Shown here: in pieces, positions 8,239-18,104 of the stretch
Layout: each line of letters starts with the position of its first letter
How positions within the stretch are numbered: the first letter of the stretch is position 1
DNA from: Solibacillus isronensis
GTDB taxonomy: Bacteria; Bacillota; Bacilli; Bacillales_A; Planococcaceae
Length of the DNA: 64,000 bases
NCBI RefSeq assembly: GCF_023715405.1
Contig: NZ_JAMBOC010000005.1
Span: forward strand, 1-64,000
Direction of reading: 5' to 3'
Notes under the pieces: generated by a model
The model's input: only the letters and a program-made list of their open reading frames with translations
The model's database searches: none
Told to the model about the DNA's origin: nothing
Made by a program: the position numbers and the translations under genes

Positions 8239-8286
8239 TTGAATACTATTGTATACTAATGTATACAAAAATACTACTGTGGACAA
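8239..8286. promoter_or_regulatory. Divergent promoters sharing a perfect palindromic operator
   Basis: TTGTATAC (8249-8256) and GTATACAA (8261-8268) form a perfect inverted repeat with spacer TAAT. It lies inside a plus-strand promoter (TTGAAT 8239-8244, 17 bp, TATACA 8262-8267) and a weaker minus-strand promoter (TTGTCC 8286-8281, 17 bp, TACATT 8263-8258). One dimeric repressor could therefore control both the acyltransferase gene and the exporter operon. The regulator itself is not evident in the window. Confidence 0.6.
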
Positions 8287-8386
8287 AGTATTTAGGAGAA
8301 GTACTTTTCTCAAACCCTTTTATTTTGTTTGTCCATTAATTATCGTTACTATGAAAAAAAGCAGTTTTATTAAAGGGGTACATAAA

Positions 8387-9424
8387 ATGAAAAATGTGAC
8401 GAGCGATATTATACAATTTAGAGGATCGCATTATGAGTTTGGTATATATCAGGGAGAGCTTTTAAAGAATTCTCCTCTGCTTTCTAATAGAGAAGAACTT
8501 TATAAAAAATTGGATCATAGATTTTCTATAGATAAATCATATGTTAAACAACTTTTAGCACGTTTCGGTCCAGGAATTGAAGAGGAAATTGAAGGCCTCG
8601 CTTATACACTTGGTTATAAGGAAGAACAGGCTTTACTTCATTATGGTGGATATTATGCCGCACACAAAAAAAGCGGATGTTCTATTACGACAAGTCCTTC
8701 TTATATGATCCGCAACTATGACAATGACCCCGAAAGCTATGATGGACGTTTTGTGTTATATGAACCAACTGACGGTGGCTACGCGACACTCGGACCTTCC
8801 ATGCAAATTACAGGGCGCATGGATGGAATGAATGAAAAAGGACTCGTTGTTGGTTATAACTTTGTAAATACGAAAAACAGTGCGGATGGCTTTGTATGCA
8901 ATATGATCGGGCGTCTTTTACTGGAGCGTTGCGCAACTGTTGAAGAGGGAATTTCATTACTAAAAAATATTCCCCATAAGCATTCATTTAATTATGTATT
9001 ACTGGATGCGGAGCAAACGATGGTGGCAGTAGAAGCATCTCCACGCAATGTAGCCGTACGGGACGCAACTGCCTGCACGAATCACTTTAAAGTCCTGACA
9101 GACGAAAATCGGTATCGAACGGAGGATTCCTTATCGCGTGAATACATTATTTCGAATGCCCAGGCAAATCCGCTTACTTTTGAAAGTGCGTTTAAATTAA
9201 TGAATGGTATCGAAAATGGTGTCTTTGCGACAAAATACGGAGCATGGGATGGTACACTTCATACGGTTGGCTATATACCAGCTGAAGGTAAATGTATTTT
9301 TGCTTTAGGTGGGGATGCGTTGCCTGTAGTGTTTGATTTTAAAGCGTGGCTAAGTGGAACTCACCTGCCTCTCTCAAAAATTAAAGGCAAACTTCATGCA
9401 ACAAACGGCTTTGCAAATGAATAA
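8387..9424 (+). CDS. C45-type autoproteolytic acyltransferase/hydrolase
   Basis: A 345-aa N-terminal-nucleophile (Ntn) family protein like penicillin acyltransferase and linear amide hydrolases. The N-terminal motif GSHYEFGIYQGELL is typical. Gly97-Cys98 in KKSGCSI is the likely self-cleavage site, after which Cys98 becomes the nucleophile; MIRNYDND and the MNEKGLVVGYNF region also fit. These enzymes cleave or transfer amide-linked acyl groups; the true substrate is unknown. No signal peptide is seen, so it is probably cytosolic. ATG 8387 follows AAAGGGG by 8 bases; the reading frame is open back to 8249, but that part overlaps the promoter. A 110-base 5' leader is implied. Confidence 0.8.
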   Translation: MKNVTSDIIQFRGSHYEFGIYQGELLKNSPLLSNREELYKKLDHRFSIDKSYVKQLLARFGPGIEEEIEGLAYTLGYKEEQALLHYGGYYAAHKKSGCSITTSPSYMIRNYDNDPESYDGRFVLYEPTDGGYATLGPSMQITGRMDGMNEKGLVVGYNFVNTKNSADGFVCNMIGRLLLERCATVEEGISLLKNIPHKHSFNYVLLDAEQTMVAVEASPRNVAVRDATACTNHFKVLTDENRYRTEDSLSREYIISNAQANPLTFESAFKLMNGIENGVFATKYGAWDGTLHTVGYIPAEGKCIFALGGDALPVVFDFKAWLSGTHLPLSKIKGKLHATNGFANE

Positions 9425-9428
9425 TGAA

Positions 9429-9468
9429 AAAACCCTTTCTCGGAAAAATTCCAAGAAAGGGTTTTGTA
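9429..9468. terminator. Bidirectional terminator between the acyltransferase gene and rpsI
   Basis: AAAACCCTTTCT (about 9429-9440) pairs with AGAAAGGGTTTT (9454-9465). The T-run is better on the minus strand, so it mainly terminates rplM-rpsI. Confidence 0.85.
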
Positions 9469-9494
9469 ATTTCGCAAAATAGTAATCGTAAAGA

Positions 9495-9887
9495 TTAACG
9501 TTTTGAGAACTGAGGTGCACGACGAGCGCCGCGTAGACCTGGTTTTTTACGCTCTTTCATACGTGAATCACGAGTTAATAGACCCGCTGATTTTAAAGCT
9601 GGGCGGAAGTCTGGATCAACTTGTAATAATGCACGTGCGATACCGTGACGGATTGCTCCAGCTTGACCTGTGAATCCACCACCGTTTACGTTAACGTGAA
9701 CGTCATATGAACCTTTAGTTTCTGTAGCTACTAATGGTTGGTTGATAATTAAGTGTAAAGTTTCGTATGGTAGGTAATCTGAAACATCACGGTTGTTGAT
9801 TACTACTTTACCTTCGCCTGGTACTAAACGTACGCGAGCAGTTGAGCTTTTACGGCGACCTGTGCCGATGTATTGTACTTGTGCCAA
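9495..9887 (-). CDS. rpsI: Ribosomal protein S9
   Basis: Small-subunit protein of 130 aa, the normal length, with the conserved GTGRRK start region and the C-terminal [14 protein letters not shown] tail that reaches the P-site tRNA. It is the last gene of the rplM-rpsI operon, 29 bp after rplM. The start codon is TTG (9887), placed well behind AGGAGG; no ATG alternative exists near it. Confidence 0.97.
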   Translation of the reverse strand: MAQVQYIGTGRRKSSTARVRLVPGEGKVVINNRDVSDYLPYETLHLIINQPLVATETKGSYDVHVNVNGGGFTGQAGAIRHGIARALLQVDPDFRPALKSAGLLTRDSRMKERKKPGLRGARRAPQFSKR

Positions 9888-9916
9888 AGTTATTTCCTCC
9901 TATTATAGTTTATTGA

Positions 9917-10354
9917 TTAACCACGTAACTCGTAAGCTTCTGGTTTTTGTGCAGCATGTGGGTGTTCAGAACCAGTGTAAACGTTCAATTTAGAGAACAT
10001 TTGACGACCTAAAGAGTTCTTTGGAAGCATACCTTTAATTGCTAACTCAAGCATTTGAGTTGGGTATTTTTCCTTCATTTCACCAGCTGTACGTTGTTTT
10101 AAACCACCAGAGAATTGAGTGTGACGGTAGTAAATTTTCTTTTGTAATTTGTTACCTGTTAACTCAATTTTATCAGCGTTGATGATGATCACATGATCTC
10201 CTGTATCAACGTTTGGTGTGAAAGTTGGTTTATGTTTACCGCGTAAGATAGAAGCTACTTCAGAAGCTAAACGACCTAACGTTTGGCCTTCTGCGTCAAC
10301 TACTAACCATTTACGTTCTACTTCTTGACCTTTAGCCATGAAAGTTGTGCGCAT
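9917..10354 (-). CDS. rplM: Ribosomal protein L13
   Basis: Large-subunit assembly protein of 145 aa (B. subtilis also 145), starting [10 protein letters not shown] with the typical [12 protein letters not shown] and NPLM-like [13 protein letters not shown] motifs. ATG 10354 sits 8 bases from AGGAGG. It heads the rplM-rpsI pair behind its own promoter and an L13-type leader, so autoregulation by L13 is expected. Confidence 0.97.
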   Translation of the reverse strand: MRTTFMAKGQEVERKWLVVDAEGQTLGRLASEVASILRGKHKPTFTPNVDTGDHVIIINADKIELTGNKLQKKIYYRHTQFSGGLKQRTAGEMKEKYPTQMLELAIKGMLPKNSLGRQMFSKLNVYTGSEHPHAAQKPEAYELRG

Positions 10355-10362
10355 GTTTGTAT

Positions 10363-10452
10363 CCTCCTAATCGATATGAATTACCGTTATTTTTCATTAT
10401 ATACACTTTATAAGTTTCGGGGCTTATTATTGTGGTGGTAATGAAAATACCA
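10363..10452 (-). ncRNA. L13 leader (autoregulatory mRNA structure)
   Basis: Between the rplM promoter and start codon the RNA contains a GGTATTTTCATTACC hairpin (minus strand about 10451-10437) and the ATAAGCCCCGAAACTTAT element, which resembles the Firmicute L13 leader as I recall it. The promoter spacing gives a leader of about 95 bases. Confidence 0.65.
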
Positions 10453-10458
10453 TACATC

Positions 10459-10487
10459 ATCATATACTGGATCGCGTTTAAAGTCAA
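10459..10487 (-). promoter_or_regulatory. rplM-rpsI promoter
   Basis: TTGACT (10482-10487), 17-bp spacer, TATGAT (10459-10464) on the minus strand: a near-consensus SigA promoter. Confidence 0.85.
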
Positions 10488-10522
10488 GATATTTAATTGA
10501 ACACCAGGAGAGGTTGTTAACC

Positions 10523-10563
10523 CTTTTCACAAGCCTATTTCTCTAGGATTTTGAAGTGAAAAG
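10523..10563. other. Inverted repeat between truA and the rplM promoter
   Basis: CTTTTCAC (10523-10530) and GTGAAAAG (10556-10563) pair, enclosing a second short stem (CCTA/TAGG). No T-run follows, so it is not a standard intrinsic terminator. It may be an RNA-stabilising or processing structure at the end of the truA transcript. Confidence 0.45.
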
Positions 10564-10587
10564 AGAAACTTTCCCAAAAAAATTTTA

Positions 10588-11334
10588 TTAATCTTGATAA
10601 AAAACTTGTTCTAAATATAGACCATGTGCTGGTGCTGTTTTACCTGCTTGTGCACGGTCCATCGAAGCAATCGTTTTTTCCAGTGATGATGCTTCTCTTC
10701 GACCGATGCCTACTTCCCACAATGTCCCTGCAATAATCCGTACCATATTATATAAAAAGCCGTTGCCGCTGATAGTCATATGCAATTCTTCCCCCTGCCA
10801 GGAAAGCTCCAGTGCTTCAACCGTACGCACTTTATCTACAACACTCGTATTTGCCGCGCAAAAGCAGCTGAAGTCATGTGTCCCGACAATTGCTTGTGCT
10901 GCTTCACGCATTGCCTCTACATTCGGCTTCACTCCACCTGTCTCGACTGTATAATGCCTTCTAAACGGGCTTTGAACAGCGCTGCAATCCCAAATATACC
11001 GATAACGCTTGCCTGATACATCATAGCGGGCATGAAAGTCTTCCCTTACTTGCTCCATATGAAGTACACGAATATCACGCGGCAATTGGACATTTAATGC
11101 TTTTTGAAATTTTTCAGGTGGGATTGCAAGAGCGGTATCAAAATGTATAACCTGTCCAGTTGCATGAACCCGCGCATCTGTACGGCCGCTTGCTGTAATT
11201 TTAACGTGTGTCCCTTTATGCATTGTTGTTAATACTTTTTCGATTTCAAGCTGTACTGTACGCTCACCCGGCTGTACTTGATAGCCGGCAAAACCAGTAC
11301 CGTCATAGCTAATCGTTGCTTTTAATCTCACCAT
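10588..11334 (-). CDS. truA: tRNA pseudouridine synthase A
   Basis: A 248-aa enzyme making pseudouridine at tRNA positions 38-40. The catalytic Asp lies in SGRTDARVHATGQ (family usually GRTDAGVHA, so Gly is replaced by Arg), and SGNGFLYNMVR is the second family motif. ATG 11334 follows AGGAG. It is the last gene of the ecfA1-ecfA2-ecfT-truA operon, 12 bp after ecfT, as in B. subtilis. Confidence 0.95.
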   Translation of the reverse strand: MVRLKATISYDGTGFAGYQVQPGERTVQLEIEKVLTTMHKGTHVKITASGRTDARVHATGQVIHFDTALAIPPEKFQKALNVQLPRDIRVLHMEQVREDFHARYDVSGKRYRYIWDCSAVQSPFRRHYTVETGGVKPNVEAMREAAQAIVGTHDFSCFCAANTSVVDKVRTVEALELSWQGEELHMTISGNGFLYNMVRIIAGTLWEVGIGRREASSLEKTIASMDRAQAGKTAPAHGLYLEQVFYQD

Positions 11335-11346
11335 ATCTTTACTCCT

Positions 11347-12144
11347 CTAACTGCGCAGCATCCATAACAGGAAGCCCAATAATACAAGTACGACCAAAAT
11401 AGCCGTATCTCTTCCCATCCATTTTAACTGACGGTATTTCGTGCGTCCTTCACCCCCGCGGTAGCCTCGCACTTCCATCGCAGTAGCTAAATCTTCCGCA
11501 CGTTTAAATGCACTGACAAAGAGCGGTACTAACAATGGTACGACCGCCTTTAAACGATCTTTTATTGGTCCTGCACTTAAATCCGAACCACGGGCCATCT
11601 GCGCTTTCATAATCTTATCCGTCTCATCCATTAATGTTGGAATGAAACGTAAAGAAATCGACATCATTAATGCAAGCTCGTGAACAGGCAGCTTTAACTT
11701 TTTAAACGGATTGAGCAGTACTTCCAGACCGTCCGTAATTGATATAGGGGAAGTAGTTAACGTTAAGATCGATGTCATAAATACAAGCATTAAAAAGCGC
11801 ATTGATATGAACATCCCTTGTCGTAAACCTTCTTCGTATATTTTCATAAAGCCAAGATCAACTAATACAGGTCCTTCCCTCGTCATAAACAAATGCAAAA
11901 TCAAAGTGAAAAGCATTAAAAATATGACGGGTTTTAAACCGTTGATTAAGAAATAAAGGCGGATTCTCGATAGTAAAATAACGAGTAATGTAAACGCCAA
12001 AAGCAGCGCATAGGTCACTACATTATTAGCAAAAAAGACTACGATAATAAATGCAAAAACAAAAAGCAGCTTTGAACGCGGATCAAGCTTATGCACAAAT
12101 GAATTACCGGGTATATAGCGCCCAAAAATCATTTTTTCCATCAT
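11347..12144 (-). CDS. ecfT: Energy-coupling factor transporter transmembrane subunit EcfT
   Basis: A 265-aa membrane protein with about five hydrophobic helices and the two cytoplasmic Ala-Arg-Gly-type coupling motifs (ARGSDLS and VRGYRGG) that dock onto the ATPase subunits. It couples EcfA1/A2 ATP hydrolysis to exchangeable vitamin-binding S subunits encoded elsewhere. The start overlaps the ecfA2 stop by 4 bp, indicating translational coupling. Two tandem ATG codons are possible starts. Confidence 0.95.
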   Translation of the reverse strand: MMEKMIFGRYIPGNSFVHKLDPRSKLLFVFAFIIVVFFANNVVTYALLLAFTLLVILLSRIRLYFLINGLKPVIFLMLFTLILHLFMTREGPVLVDLGFMKIYEEGLRQGMFISMRFLMLVFMTSILTLTTSPISITDGLEVLLNPFKKLKLPVHELALMMSISLRFIPTLMDETDKIMKAQMARGSDLSAGPIKDRLKAVVPLLVPLFVSAFKRAEDLATAMEVRGYRGGEGRTKYRQLKWMGRDTAILVVLVLLGFLLWMLRS

Positions 12145-13013
12145 TGCTGTTCACGCCCCTTTGGAATTGCCTGTCCAATTTCTACGGCAAACTCTTCTTC
12201 AGTTAAGCATACTTTCGCTAACGGTTTCCCCATCATCTTCTCGATCTGATGCTGAAAGCGAACAATACGTGGCGGCTCCAGACGGAATTGGGCAAGCGTT
12301 TGATGATCGCTGAAAATAGTACGCGGATCTCCAGTTAACACACAGCGTCCCTCATGCATAATAGCAACCGCATCTGCATAGCGTGCTGCATCTTCCATAC
12401 TATGTGTAACAAGGATCGTAGTTAAACCGCGCTCTTTATGTAGCTTATAAAATAAGTCCATAATTTCCTTTTGGCCACGTGGATCAAGACCCGCTGTTGG
12501 CTCATCTAAAACGATCACTTCAGGATCCATTGCCAATACCCCAGCAATGGCAACACGGCGCATTTGACCACCAGATAGGTCAAATGGGGACTTGTCCAAT
12601 ATTTCTTCCGGCAACCCTACTAATGGGATTAGCTCACGCGCCCGTTTTTCCGCTTCTTCTTCAGACACCCCAAAATTCATCGGACCAAACATAATATCCT
12701 TTAATACGGTCTCCTCAAAAAGCTGGTGCTCAGGAAACTGAAATACGATGCCTACCTTTTGACGTACTGCTTTTAAGTCCTTTGCCTTTTTTCCGGCTTC
12801 AATCATTCGGTCTCCGATTTTTACGGTACCGCTCGAAGGTTTTAATAAACCGTTGAAGTGAAGGAGGATTGTGGATTTTCCTGAACCGGTATGTCCGATA
12901 ATCGCCTGAAAAGTTCCACTTTTAATTGTTAAGTCAACCTCATGTAAAGCTTGTTTTTCAAATGGAGTGCCTTTTGCATAGGCATAGCTTACTTGTTGAA
13001 GTTGGATGTCCAT
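12141..13013 (-). CDS. ecfA2: Energy-coupling factor ATPase EcfA2
   Basis: A 290-aa ABC ATPase: Walker A GHTGSGKST, Q-loop FQFPEHQLF, signature LSGGQMRR, Walker B IVLDEPTAGLD, switch His in VTHSMED. It pairs with EcfA1 on EcfT to power vitamin uptake. Its start lies 25 bp inside ecfA1, so translation is probably coupled; its own ribosome-binding site is weak. Being second in the operon after rplQ-side ecfA1 supports the A2 assignment. Confidence 0.94.
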   Translation of the reverse strand: MDIQLQQVSYAYAKGTPFEKQALHEVDLTIKSGTFQAIIGHTGSGKSTILLHFNGLLKPSSGTVKIGDRMIEAGKKAKDLKAVRQKVGIVFQFPEHQLFEETVLKDIMFGPMNFGVSEEEAEKRARELIPLVGLPEEILDKSPFDLSGGQMRRVAIAGVLAMDPEVIVLDEPTAGLDPRGQKEIMDLFYKLHKERGLTTILVTHSMEDAARYADAVAIMHEGRCVLTGDPRTIFSDHQTLAQFRLEPPRIVRFQHQIEKMMGKPLAKVCLTEEEFAVEIGQAIPKGREQQ

Positions 13014-13834
13014 AAGTCATTCACCAGCTCTTCTTCTGTCATATGTTGTCCTACAAGATGTACACCTTGTGCTTGCAGCAGCTTCGTCATTTTCATCGCA
13101 AATGGCATATCCAAACCAAACTGTACGAGATCATTACCCAATGCAAAGATCTCTTCAGGCGTTCCTTCTGCGTATTTTTTACCGGCATTCATAAAAATAA
13201 TACGGTCTGCCAGTAAAGCTTCTTCAAGGTCATGTGTTATCGCCAGTACTGTAAGACCAATTTCTTTACGTAGTGCTTCCACGATTGTTAGCACTTCTTC
13301 ACGGCCTTGAGGATCCAGCATAGATGTTGCTTCATCCAATATTAATATTTGCGGATGCATTGCCAATGCCCCAGCAATAGCAACACGCTGTTTCTGTCCG
13401 CCTGATAAATGATGAGGCTCGTGGTTGATAAAGTCTTCCATCTTCACTTGTCTGAGTGCATTATGGACACGTTTAACCATCTCTTCATGCGGCACACCAT
13501 TGTTTTCAAGCGAGAAGGCAACATCATCCTGCACAGTAGCCCCTACAAACTGATTATCAGGATTTTGAAAGACAATACCTATCTGCGAACGAATATCCCA
13601 TATATTCTCTTCAGTGAGGATCTCACGTTTAATACGGACTTCCCCTTGCTGTGGCATTAGTAATCCACTCATCAATTTAGCCATTGTCGATTTTCCGGAG
13701 CCGTTATGACCGACAATCGTAATCCATTCCCCTTTATTAATGACAAAGGAAACATCCTCTACCGCATTGCGTGTTTGAGGCTCTTCCGGTGTATAGGAGT
13801 AGGTTACTTGATTAAATGATAAAATTTCACTCAT
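12989..13834 (-). CDS. ecfA1: Energy-coupling factor ATPase EcfA1
   Basis: A 281-aa ABC ATPase: Walker A GHNGSGKST, Q-loop FQNPDNQFVG, signature LSGGQKQR, Walker B LILDEATSMLD, switch His in ITHDLEE. First gene of ecfA1-ecfA2-ecfT-truA, lying 441 bp beyond rplQ, much farther than in B. subtilis. AGGGGAG stands 11 bases before ATG 13834. Confidence 0.94.
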   Translation of the reverse strand: MSEILSFNQVTYSYTPEEPQTRNAVEDVSFVINKGEWITIVGHNGSGKSTMAKLMSGLLMPQQGEVRIKREILTEENIWDIRSQIGIVFQNPDNQFVGATVQDDVAFSLENNGVPHEEMVKRVHNALRQVKMEDFINHEPHHLSGGQKQRVAIAGALAMHPQILILDEATSMLDPQGREEVLTIVEALRKEIGLTVLAITHDLEEALLADRIIFMNAGKKYAEGTPEEIFALGNDLVQFGLDMPFAMKMTKLLQAQGVHLVGQHMTEEELVNDLWTSNFNK

Positions 13835-13921
13835 ACGCAGCTAATCTCCCCTCTGCTTCGCTATAGTATGACATATTATTAGTTAACTTAAATTTCCCAG
13901 GAAATGATACCTATATAAAAA

Positions 13922-14124
13922 TAAAGCACGTTTTCAAACAAGTTTTGCGCGAACGGCTACCTATTTAAACGTACTTTATGTTTGCATATGTATAGGGAAT
14001 TTAGGGGCTCAACCCTTAATTCCATAAATAAAAAAGCGCGCACCTCATTCAGAGAAATGCGCTTGTCGTTACATTTACAAAATTTACGGGTGCTCAAGCC
14101 CGAAAATTCGTTGAATGAGGTGCG
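13922..14124. repeat. Cluster of inverted repeats in the rplQ-ecfA1 gap
   Basis: The 13835-14275 gap has no credible gene but three structures. TAAAGCACGTTT (13922-13933) pairs with AAACGTACTTTA (13967-13978), one mismatch. GGAATTTAGGG (13996-14006) pairs with CCCTTAATTCC (14013-14023). CGCACCTCATTCA (14039-14051) pairs perfectly with TGAATGAGGTGCG (14112-14124) across 60 bases that hold a CGGG/CCCG hairpin (14087-14102). The second and last hairpins both carry GCTCAA in the loop after an ATTTA flank. It could be an unknown RNA, a leader for ecfA1, or a small mobile repeat. Confidence 0.55.
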
Positions 14125-14210
14125 GAGAGCTAAACGAGACGCCAGTATTTACTACCCCGCTCATCATAACGCTCAGCTTAATTATGTCGTATAAATCAAT
14201 TTGTTTATAT

Positions 14211-14254
14211 AAAAAAGGGGTGCGGGTTCAACCGGTGAACCGGACACCCCTTTT
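14211..14254 (-). terminator. Terminator after rplQ
   Basis: On the minus strand AAAAGGGGTG and CACCCCTTTTTT pair around a second palindromic stem (GGTTCA/TGAACC), followed by a T-run. It ends the infA-to-rplQ transcript. Confidence 0.9.
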
Positions 14255-14275
14255 CCACCTGTATGTTATTAAGAA

Positions 14276-14653
14276 TTAAACTAATTCGATAATTACTACT
14301 GGTGCGCCGTCTCCACGACGAGGACCTACTTTAAGAATACGAGTGTAACCACCTTGACGCTCCGCATAACGAGGTGCGATATCGTCAAATAATTTTTGAA
14401 GTGCGAAAACAGTTTTTTCTTCTTCGCCTTCTCCAACTGTTACTAGCTCACGACGGATGAATGCTGCTGCCTGACGACGAGCGTGTAAATCTCCGCGTTT
14501 ACCTAAAGTAATCATTTTCTCAACAGCTTTACGAGTTTCTTTAGCGCGCGCTTCAGTAGTTTCGATGCGCTCGTTGATGATTAAATCAGTAGCTAAGTCG
14601 CGTAATAATGCTTTACGTTGAGAACTTGTACGACCAAGTTTTCTGTAACCCAT
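14276..14653 (-). CDS. rplQ: Ribosomal protein L17
   Basis: Large-subunit protein of 125 aa near the exit tunnel, starting [25 protein letters not shown], which is diagnostic. Last gene of the alpha operon, directly downstream of rpoA and followed by a strong terminator. AGGAGG is well placed before ATG 14653. Confidence 0.97.
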   Translation of the reverse strand: MGYRKLGRTSSQRKALLRDLATDLIINERIETTEARAKETRKAVEKMITLGKRGDLHARRQAAAFIRRELVTVGEGEEEKTVFALQKLFDDIAPRYAERQGGYTRILKVGPRRGDGAPVVIIELV

Positions 14654-14709
14654 GGACGTTTCCCTCCTTTTAAATATATCTGATCTAGCTAAATTTTATA
14701 ATTTTTCGC

Positions 14710-15654
14710 TTAGTCTTCTTTACGTAATCCTAAACCAAGCTCTTCTAACTTATGCTTAACTTCTTCAAGAGACTTACGACCAAGATTACGTACTTTCATC
14801 ATATCGTCTTCTGACTTGTTAGCTAATTCTAGTACAGTATTGATACCAGCACGCTTCAAGCAGTTGTAAGAACGAACAGAAAGATCAAGTTCTTCGATAG
14901 TCATCTCTAATACTTTTTCTTTTTGGTCTTCTTCTTTTTCGACCATGATTTCAGCAGTTTGTGCCTCGTTCGTCATGCCAACGAAGATATTTAAGTGTTC
15001 AGTTAAAATTTTCGCTCCAAGTGAAATCGCCTCTTTAGGACCGATGCTTCCATCTGTCCATACATCAAGTGATAACTTGTCGTAGTCAGAGTTTTGTCCA
15101 ACACGAGTGTTCTCTACTTGGAAGTTGACGCGTGAAACTGGAGTGTAAATAGAGTCGATCGGGATCACGCCGATAGGAAGATCCTCACGTTTGTTTTGAT
15201 CAGCAGGAGTATAACCACGGCCACGTTGTGCGTACATACGCATACGTAAATGACCGTTCTTAGCGATTGTTGCGATATATAGATCTGGGTTTAAAATTTC
15301 TACATCACTGTCATGTGTAATGTCAGCTGCAGTAACCGTTCCGTCACCTTTTACATCAATCTCAATAACTTTTTCTTCGTCAGAGTAGATTTTTAAAGCC
15401 AGCTTTTTCACGTTTAAGATAATCGAAGCGACATCTTCTACAACGCCTTCTACAGTTGAGAATTCGTGTAATACGCCGTCAATTTGAATTGACGTAACAG
15501 CAGCTCCAGGTAATGAAGACAGAAGGATACGACGTAGAGAATTCCCCAAAGTATTACCATAACCGCGTTCAAGCGGTTCTACAACAAACTTGCCGTATTT
15601 GGCATCTTCGCTAATCTCCACTGTTTCAATCTTTGGTTTTTCAATTTCGATCAT
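14710..15654 (-). CDS. rpoA: RNA polymerase alpha subunit
   Basis: A 314-aa subunit (same as B. subtilis). The N-terminal domain ([17 protein letters not shown]) forms the dimer scaffold for beta and beta'; the C-terminal domain (about 245-314, with [14 protein letters not shown] and [11 protein letters not shown]) binds UP elements and activators. It lies between rpsK and rplQ. A promoter-like sequence sits in the 145-bp gap upstream. Confidence 0.98.
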   Translation of the reverse strand: MIEIEKPKIETVEISEDAKYGKFVVEPLERGYGNTLGNSLRRILLSSLPGAAVTSIQIDGVLHEFSTVEGVVEDVASIILNVKKLALKIYSDEEKVIEIDVKGDGTVTAADITHDSDVEILNPDLYIATIAKNGHLRMRMYAQRGRGYTPADQNKREDLPIGVIPIDSIYTPVSRVNFQVENTRVGQNSDYDKLSLDVWTDGSIGPKEAISLGAKILTEHLNIFVGMTNEAQTAEIMVEKEEDQKEKVLEMTIEELDLSVRSYNCLKRAGINTVLELANKSEDDMMKVRNLGRKSLEEVKHKLEELGLGLRKED

Positions 15655-15723
15655 TCCAATTTACCCTCCTTCAAAACATCTAATGTATAGGTTCTTATCA
15701 TCATAGTTGTTAATCTGAGTTAG

Positions 15724-15787
15724 ACTATAAAATGCACAAGACTTTTGTACAAAGTAACATGATGTACGTAGAAGTAATTATACTTCT
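15724..15787 (-). promoter_or_regulatory. Hairpin and possible internal promoter before rpoA
   Basis: After rpsK a perfect AGAAGTA/TACTTCT hairpin (15770-15787) is followed on the minus strand by TTGTAC (15752-15747), 17 bp and TATAGT (15729-15724). This could give extra or separate transcription of rpoA-rplQ. The hairpin lacks a T-run. Confidence 0.4.
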
Positions 15788-15799
15788 AAGCTGCACCCA

Positions 15800-16207
<408 letters not shown>

Positions 16208-16215
16208 TTACTTAA

Positions 16216-16581
16216 TTATTTTTTCTTGTTCGCTACAGTCTTACGTGGACCTTTACGCGTACGCGCATTGTTTTTCGTATTTTGACCACGAACAGGTAAA
16301 CCACGACGGTGACGGATACCACGGTTTGAAGCAATTTCCATTAAACGTTTGATGTTTAAAGAAACTTCACGACGTAAGTCACCTTCAGTTTTGTATGAAT
16401 CTAATTGTTCACGAATTTGGTTTAATTGATCTTCTGTTAAGTCTTTAACGCGAGTATTTTCGTCAATACCTGCACCTGCTAATACTTTTTGAGAAGTAGT
16501 TTTACCAATACCGTAAATGTATGTTAATGAAATTACAACGCGTTTGTCGCGAGGAATATCAACACCAGCAATACGTGCCAT
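16216..16581 (-). CDS. rpsM: Ribosomal protein S13
   Basis: Small-subunit head protein, 121 aa, beginning [15 protein letters not shown] and ending in the basic tRNA-contacting tail ([14 protein letters not shown]). Between rpmJ and rpsK in the alpha operon with AAGGAGG upstream. Confidence 0.97.
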   Translation of the reverse strand: MARIAGVDIPRDKRVVISLTYIYGIGKTTSQKVLAGAGIDENTRVKDLTEDQLNQIREQLDSYKTEGDLRREVSLNIKRLMEIASNRGIRHRRGLPVRGQNTKNNARTRKGPRKTVANKKK

Positions 16582-16605
16582 TCGTTAGTGCACCTCCTTG
16601 ATTAA

Positions 16606-16719
<114 letters not shown>

Positions 16720-16756
16720 CTAACCTAACCTCCTTAATAGTCCGGAGTGCAAAAGA

Positions 16757-16975
16757 TTATTTAAAACGGTATGTGATACGACCGCGAGTTAAATCATAAG
16801 GGGATAACTCAATAGTAACCTTATCTCCAGGTAGGATACGGATAAAGTGCATACGGATCTTTCCAGATACGTGTGCAAGCACAGTGTGCCCATTTTCTAA
16901 TTCTACCTTAAACATCGCGTTTGGCAAAGTCTCAAGAACTGTCCCTTCGACTTCAATTACATCGTCTTTCGCCAT
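16757..16975 (-). CDS. infA: Translation initiation factor IF-1
   Basis: A 72-aa OB-fold protein ([33 protein letters not shown]) that occupies the ribosomal A site during initiation. First gene of the alpha block here, with AAGGGAG before ATG 16975 and a 300-base untranslated leader behind its likely promoter. Confidence 0.97.
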   Translation of the reverse strand: MAKDDVIEVEGTVLETLPNAMFKVELENGHTVLAHVSGKIRMHFIRILPGDKVTIELSPYDLTRGRITYRFK

Positions 16976-17280
16976 CTTCTCGACTCCCTTCTATATGCTT
17001 ATATCAAAAAACTCATGCGAGCTCTTGCAACTGTTTCTCCTAATTAAGAAGCAACTCGTTTCAACATATGGTTTGGATTGCATGAGAGATGTAGAATAAG
17101 ACGCTCGTCTGGTTTCGCTTCACACAATCCATGGAAACAGTATCCTATAAGGAACCGCATCCTTATGTTAACACGATAGCCGGAATGTCTTGATGAGAGA
17201 TTCATACCCGTTACACAGATGCTTCCACGAAACCCATTATACGTTACAAAGATGTCATCACACTAATTTAGTGCTCAACC
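16976..17280 (-). other. Long structured leader upstream of infA
   Basis: No gene is seen in this stretch; map and the KOW-protein gene that separate adk and infA in B. subtilis are absent. GGATTG (17075-17080) pairs with CAATCC (17125-17130), enclosing the perfect hairpin AGACG-CT-CGTCT (17099-17110). CACTAA-T-TTAGTG forms another palindrome near 17262-17274. Regulatory function is inferred only from length and folding potential. Confidence 0.45.
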
Positions 17281-17287
17281 TTTATAG

Positions 17288-17316
17288 TATATACCGGGCA
17301 CAATATGCTTTTGCAA
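17288..17316 (-). promoter_or_regulatory. Probable infA operon promoter
   Basis: TTGCAA (17311-17316), 17-bp spacer, TATATA (17288-17293) on the minus strand, about 310 bp before the infA start. No terminator was found after adk, so read-through from the spc genes is also possible. Confidence 0.6.
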
Positions 17317-17388
17317 CTCTCAAAAAATTATGTTTCGTTGTTGCCTCCGCATGACTACCGCGGAAGCTGTCTAGCGCCCGGACGGATA

Positions 17389-18057
<669 letters not shown>

Positions 18058-18104
18058 TTATAGCATAAGCCGGTAAGGAAACGAGAATGTTTCCTAAACC
18101 TGCA

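Noticed and set aside
8249..8386. 46-codon N-terminal extension of the acyltransferase/hydrolase gene
   Set aside because: It starts inside the palindromic operator, while ATG 8387 has a good AAAGGGG and matches the family start.
10523..10563. Candidate intrinsic terminator after truA
   Set aside because: The stem is fair but no T-run follows, so it is listed only as an inverted repeat.
12951..13310. 119-codon plus-strand frame across the ecfA1/ecfA2 junction
   Set aside because: It lies fully opposite two well-defined ABC ATPase genes and resembles nothing known.
13996..14023. GGCTCAACC-like string suggesting a 16S rRNA fragment
   Set aside because: Only the loop resembles 16S; flanking bases do not match rRNA.
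13982..14194. 70-codon plus-strand frame in the rplQ-ecfA1 gap
   Set aside because: It coincides with the inverted repeats, lacks a ribosome-binding site and has no protein-like composition.
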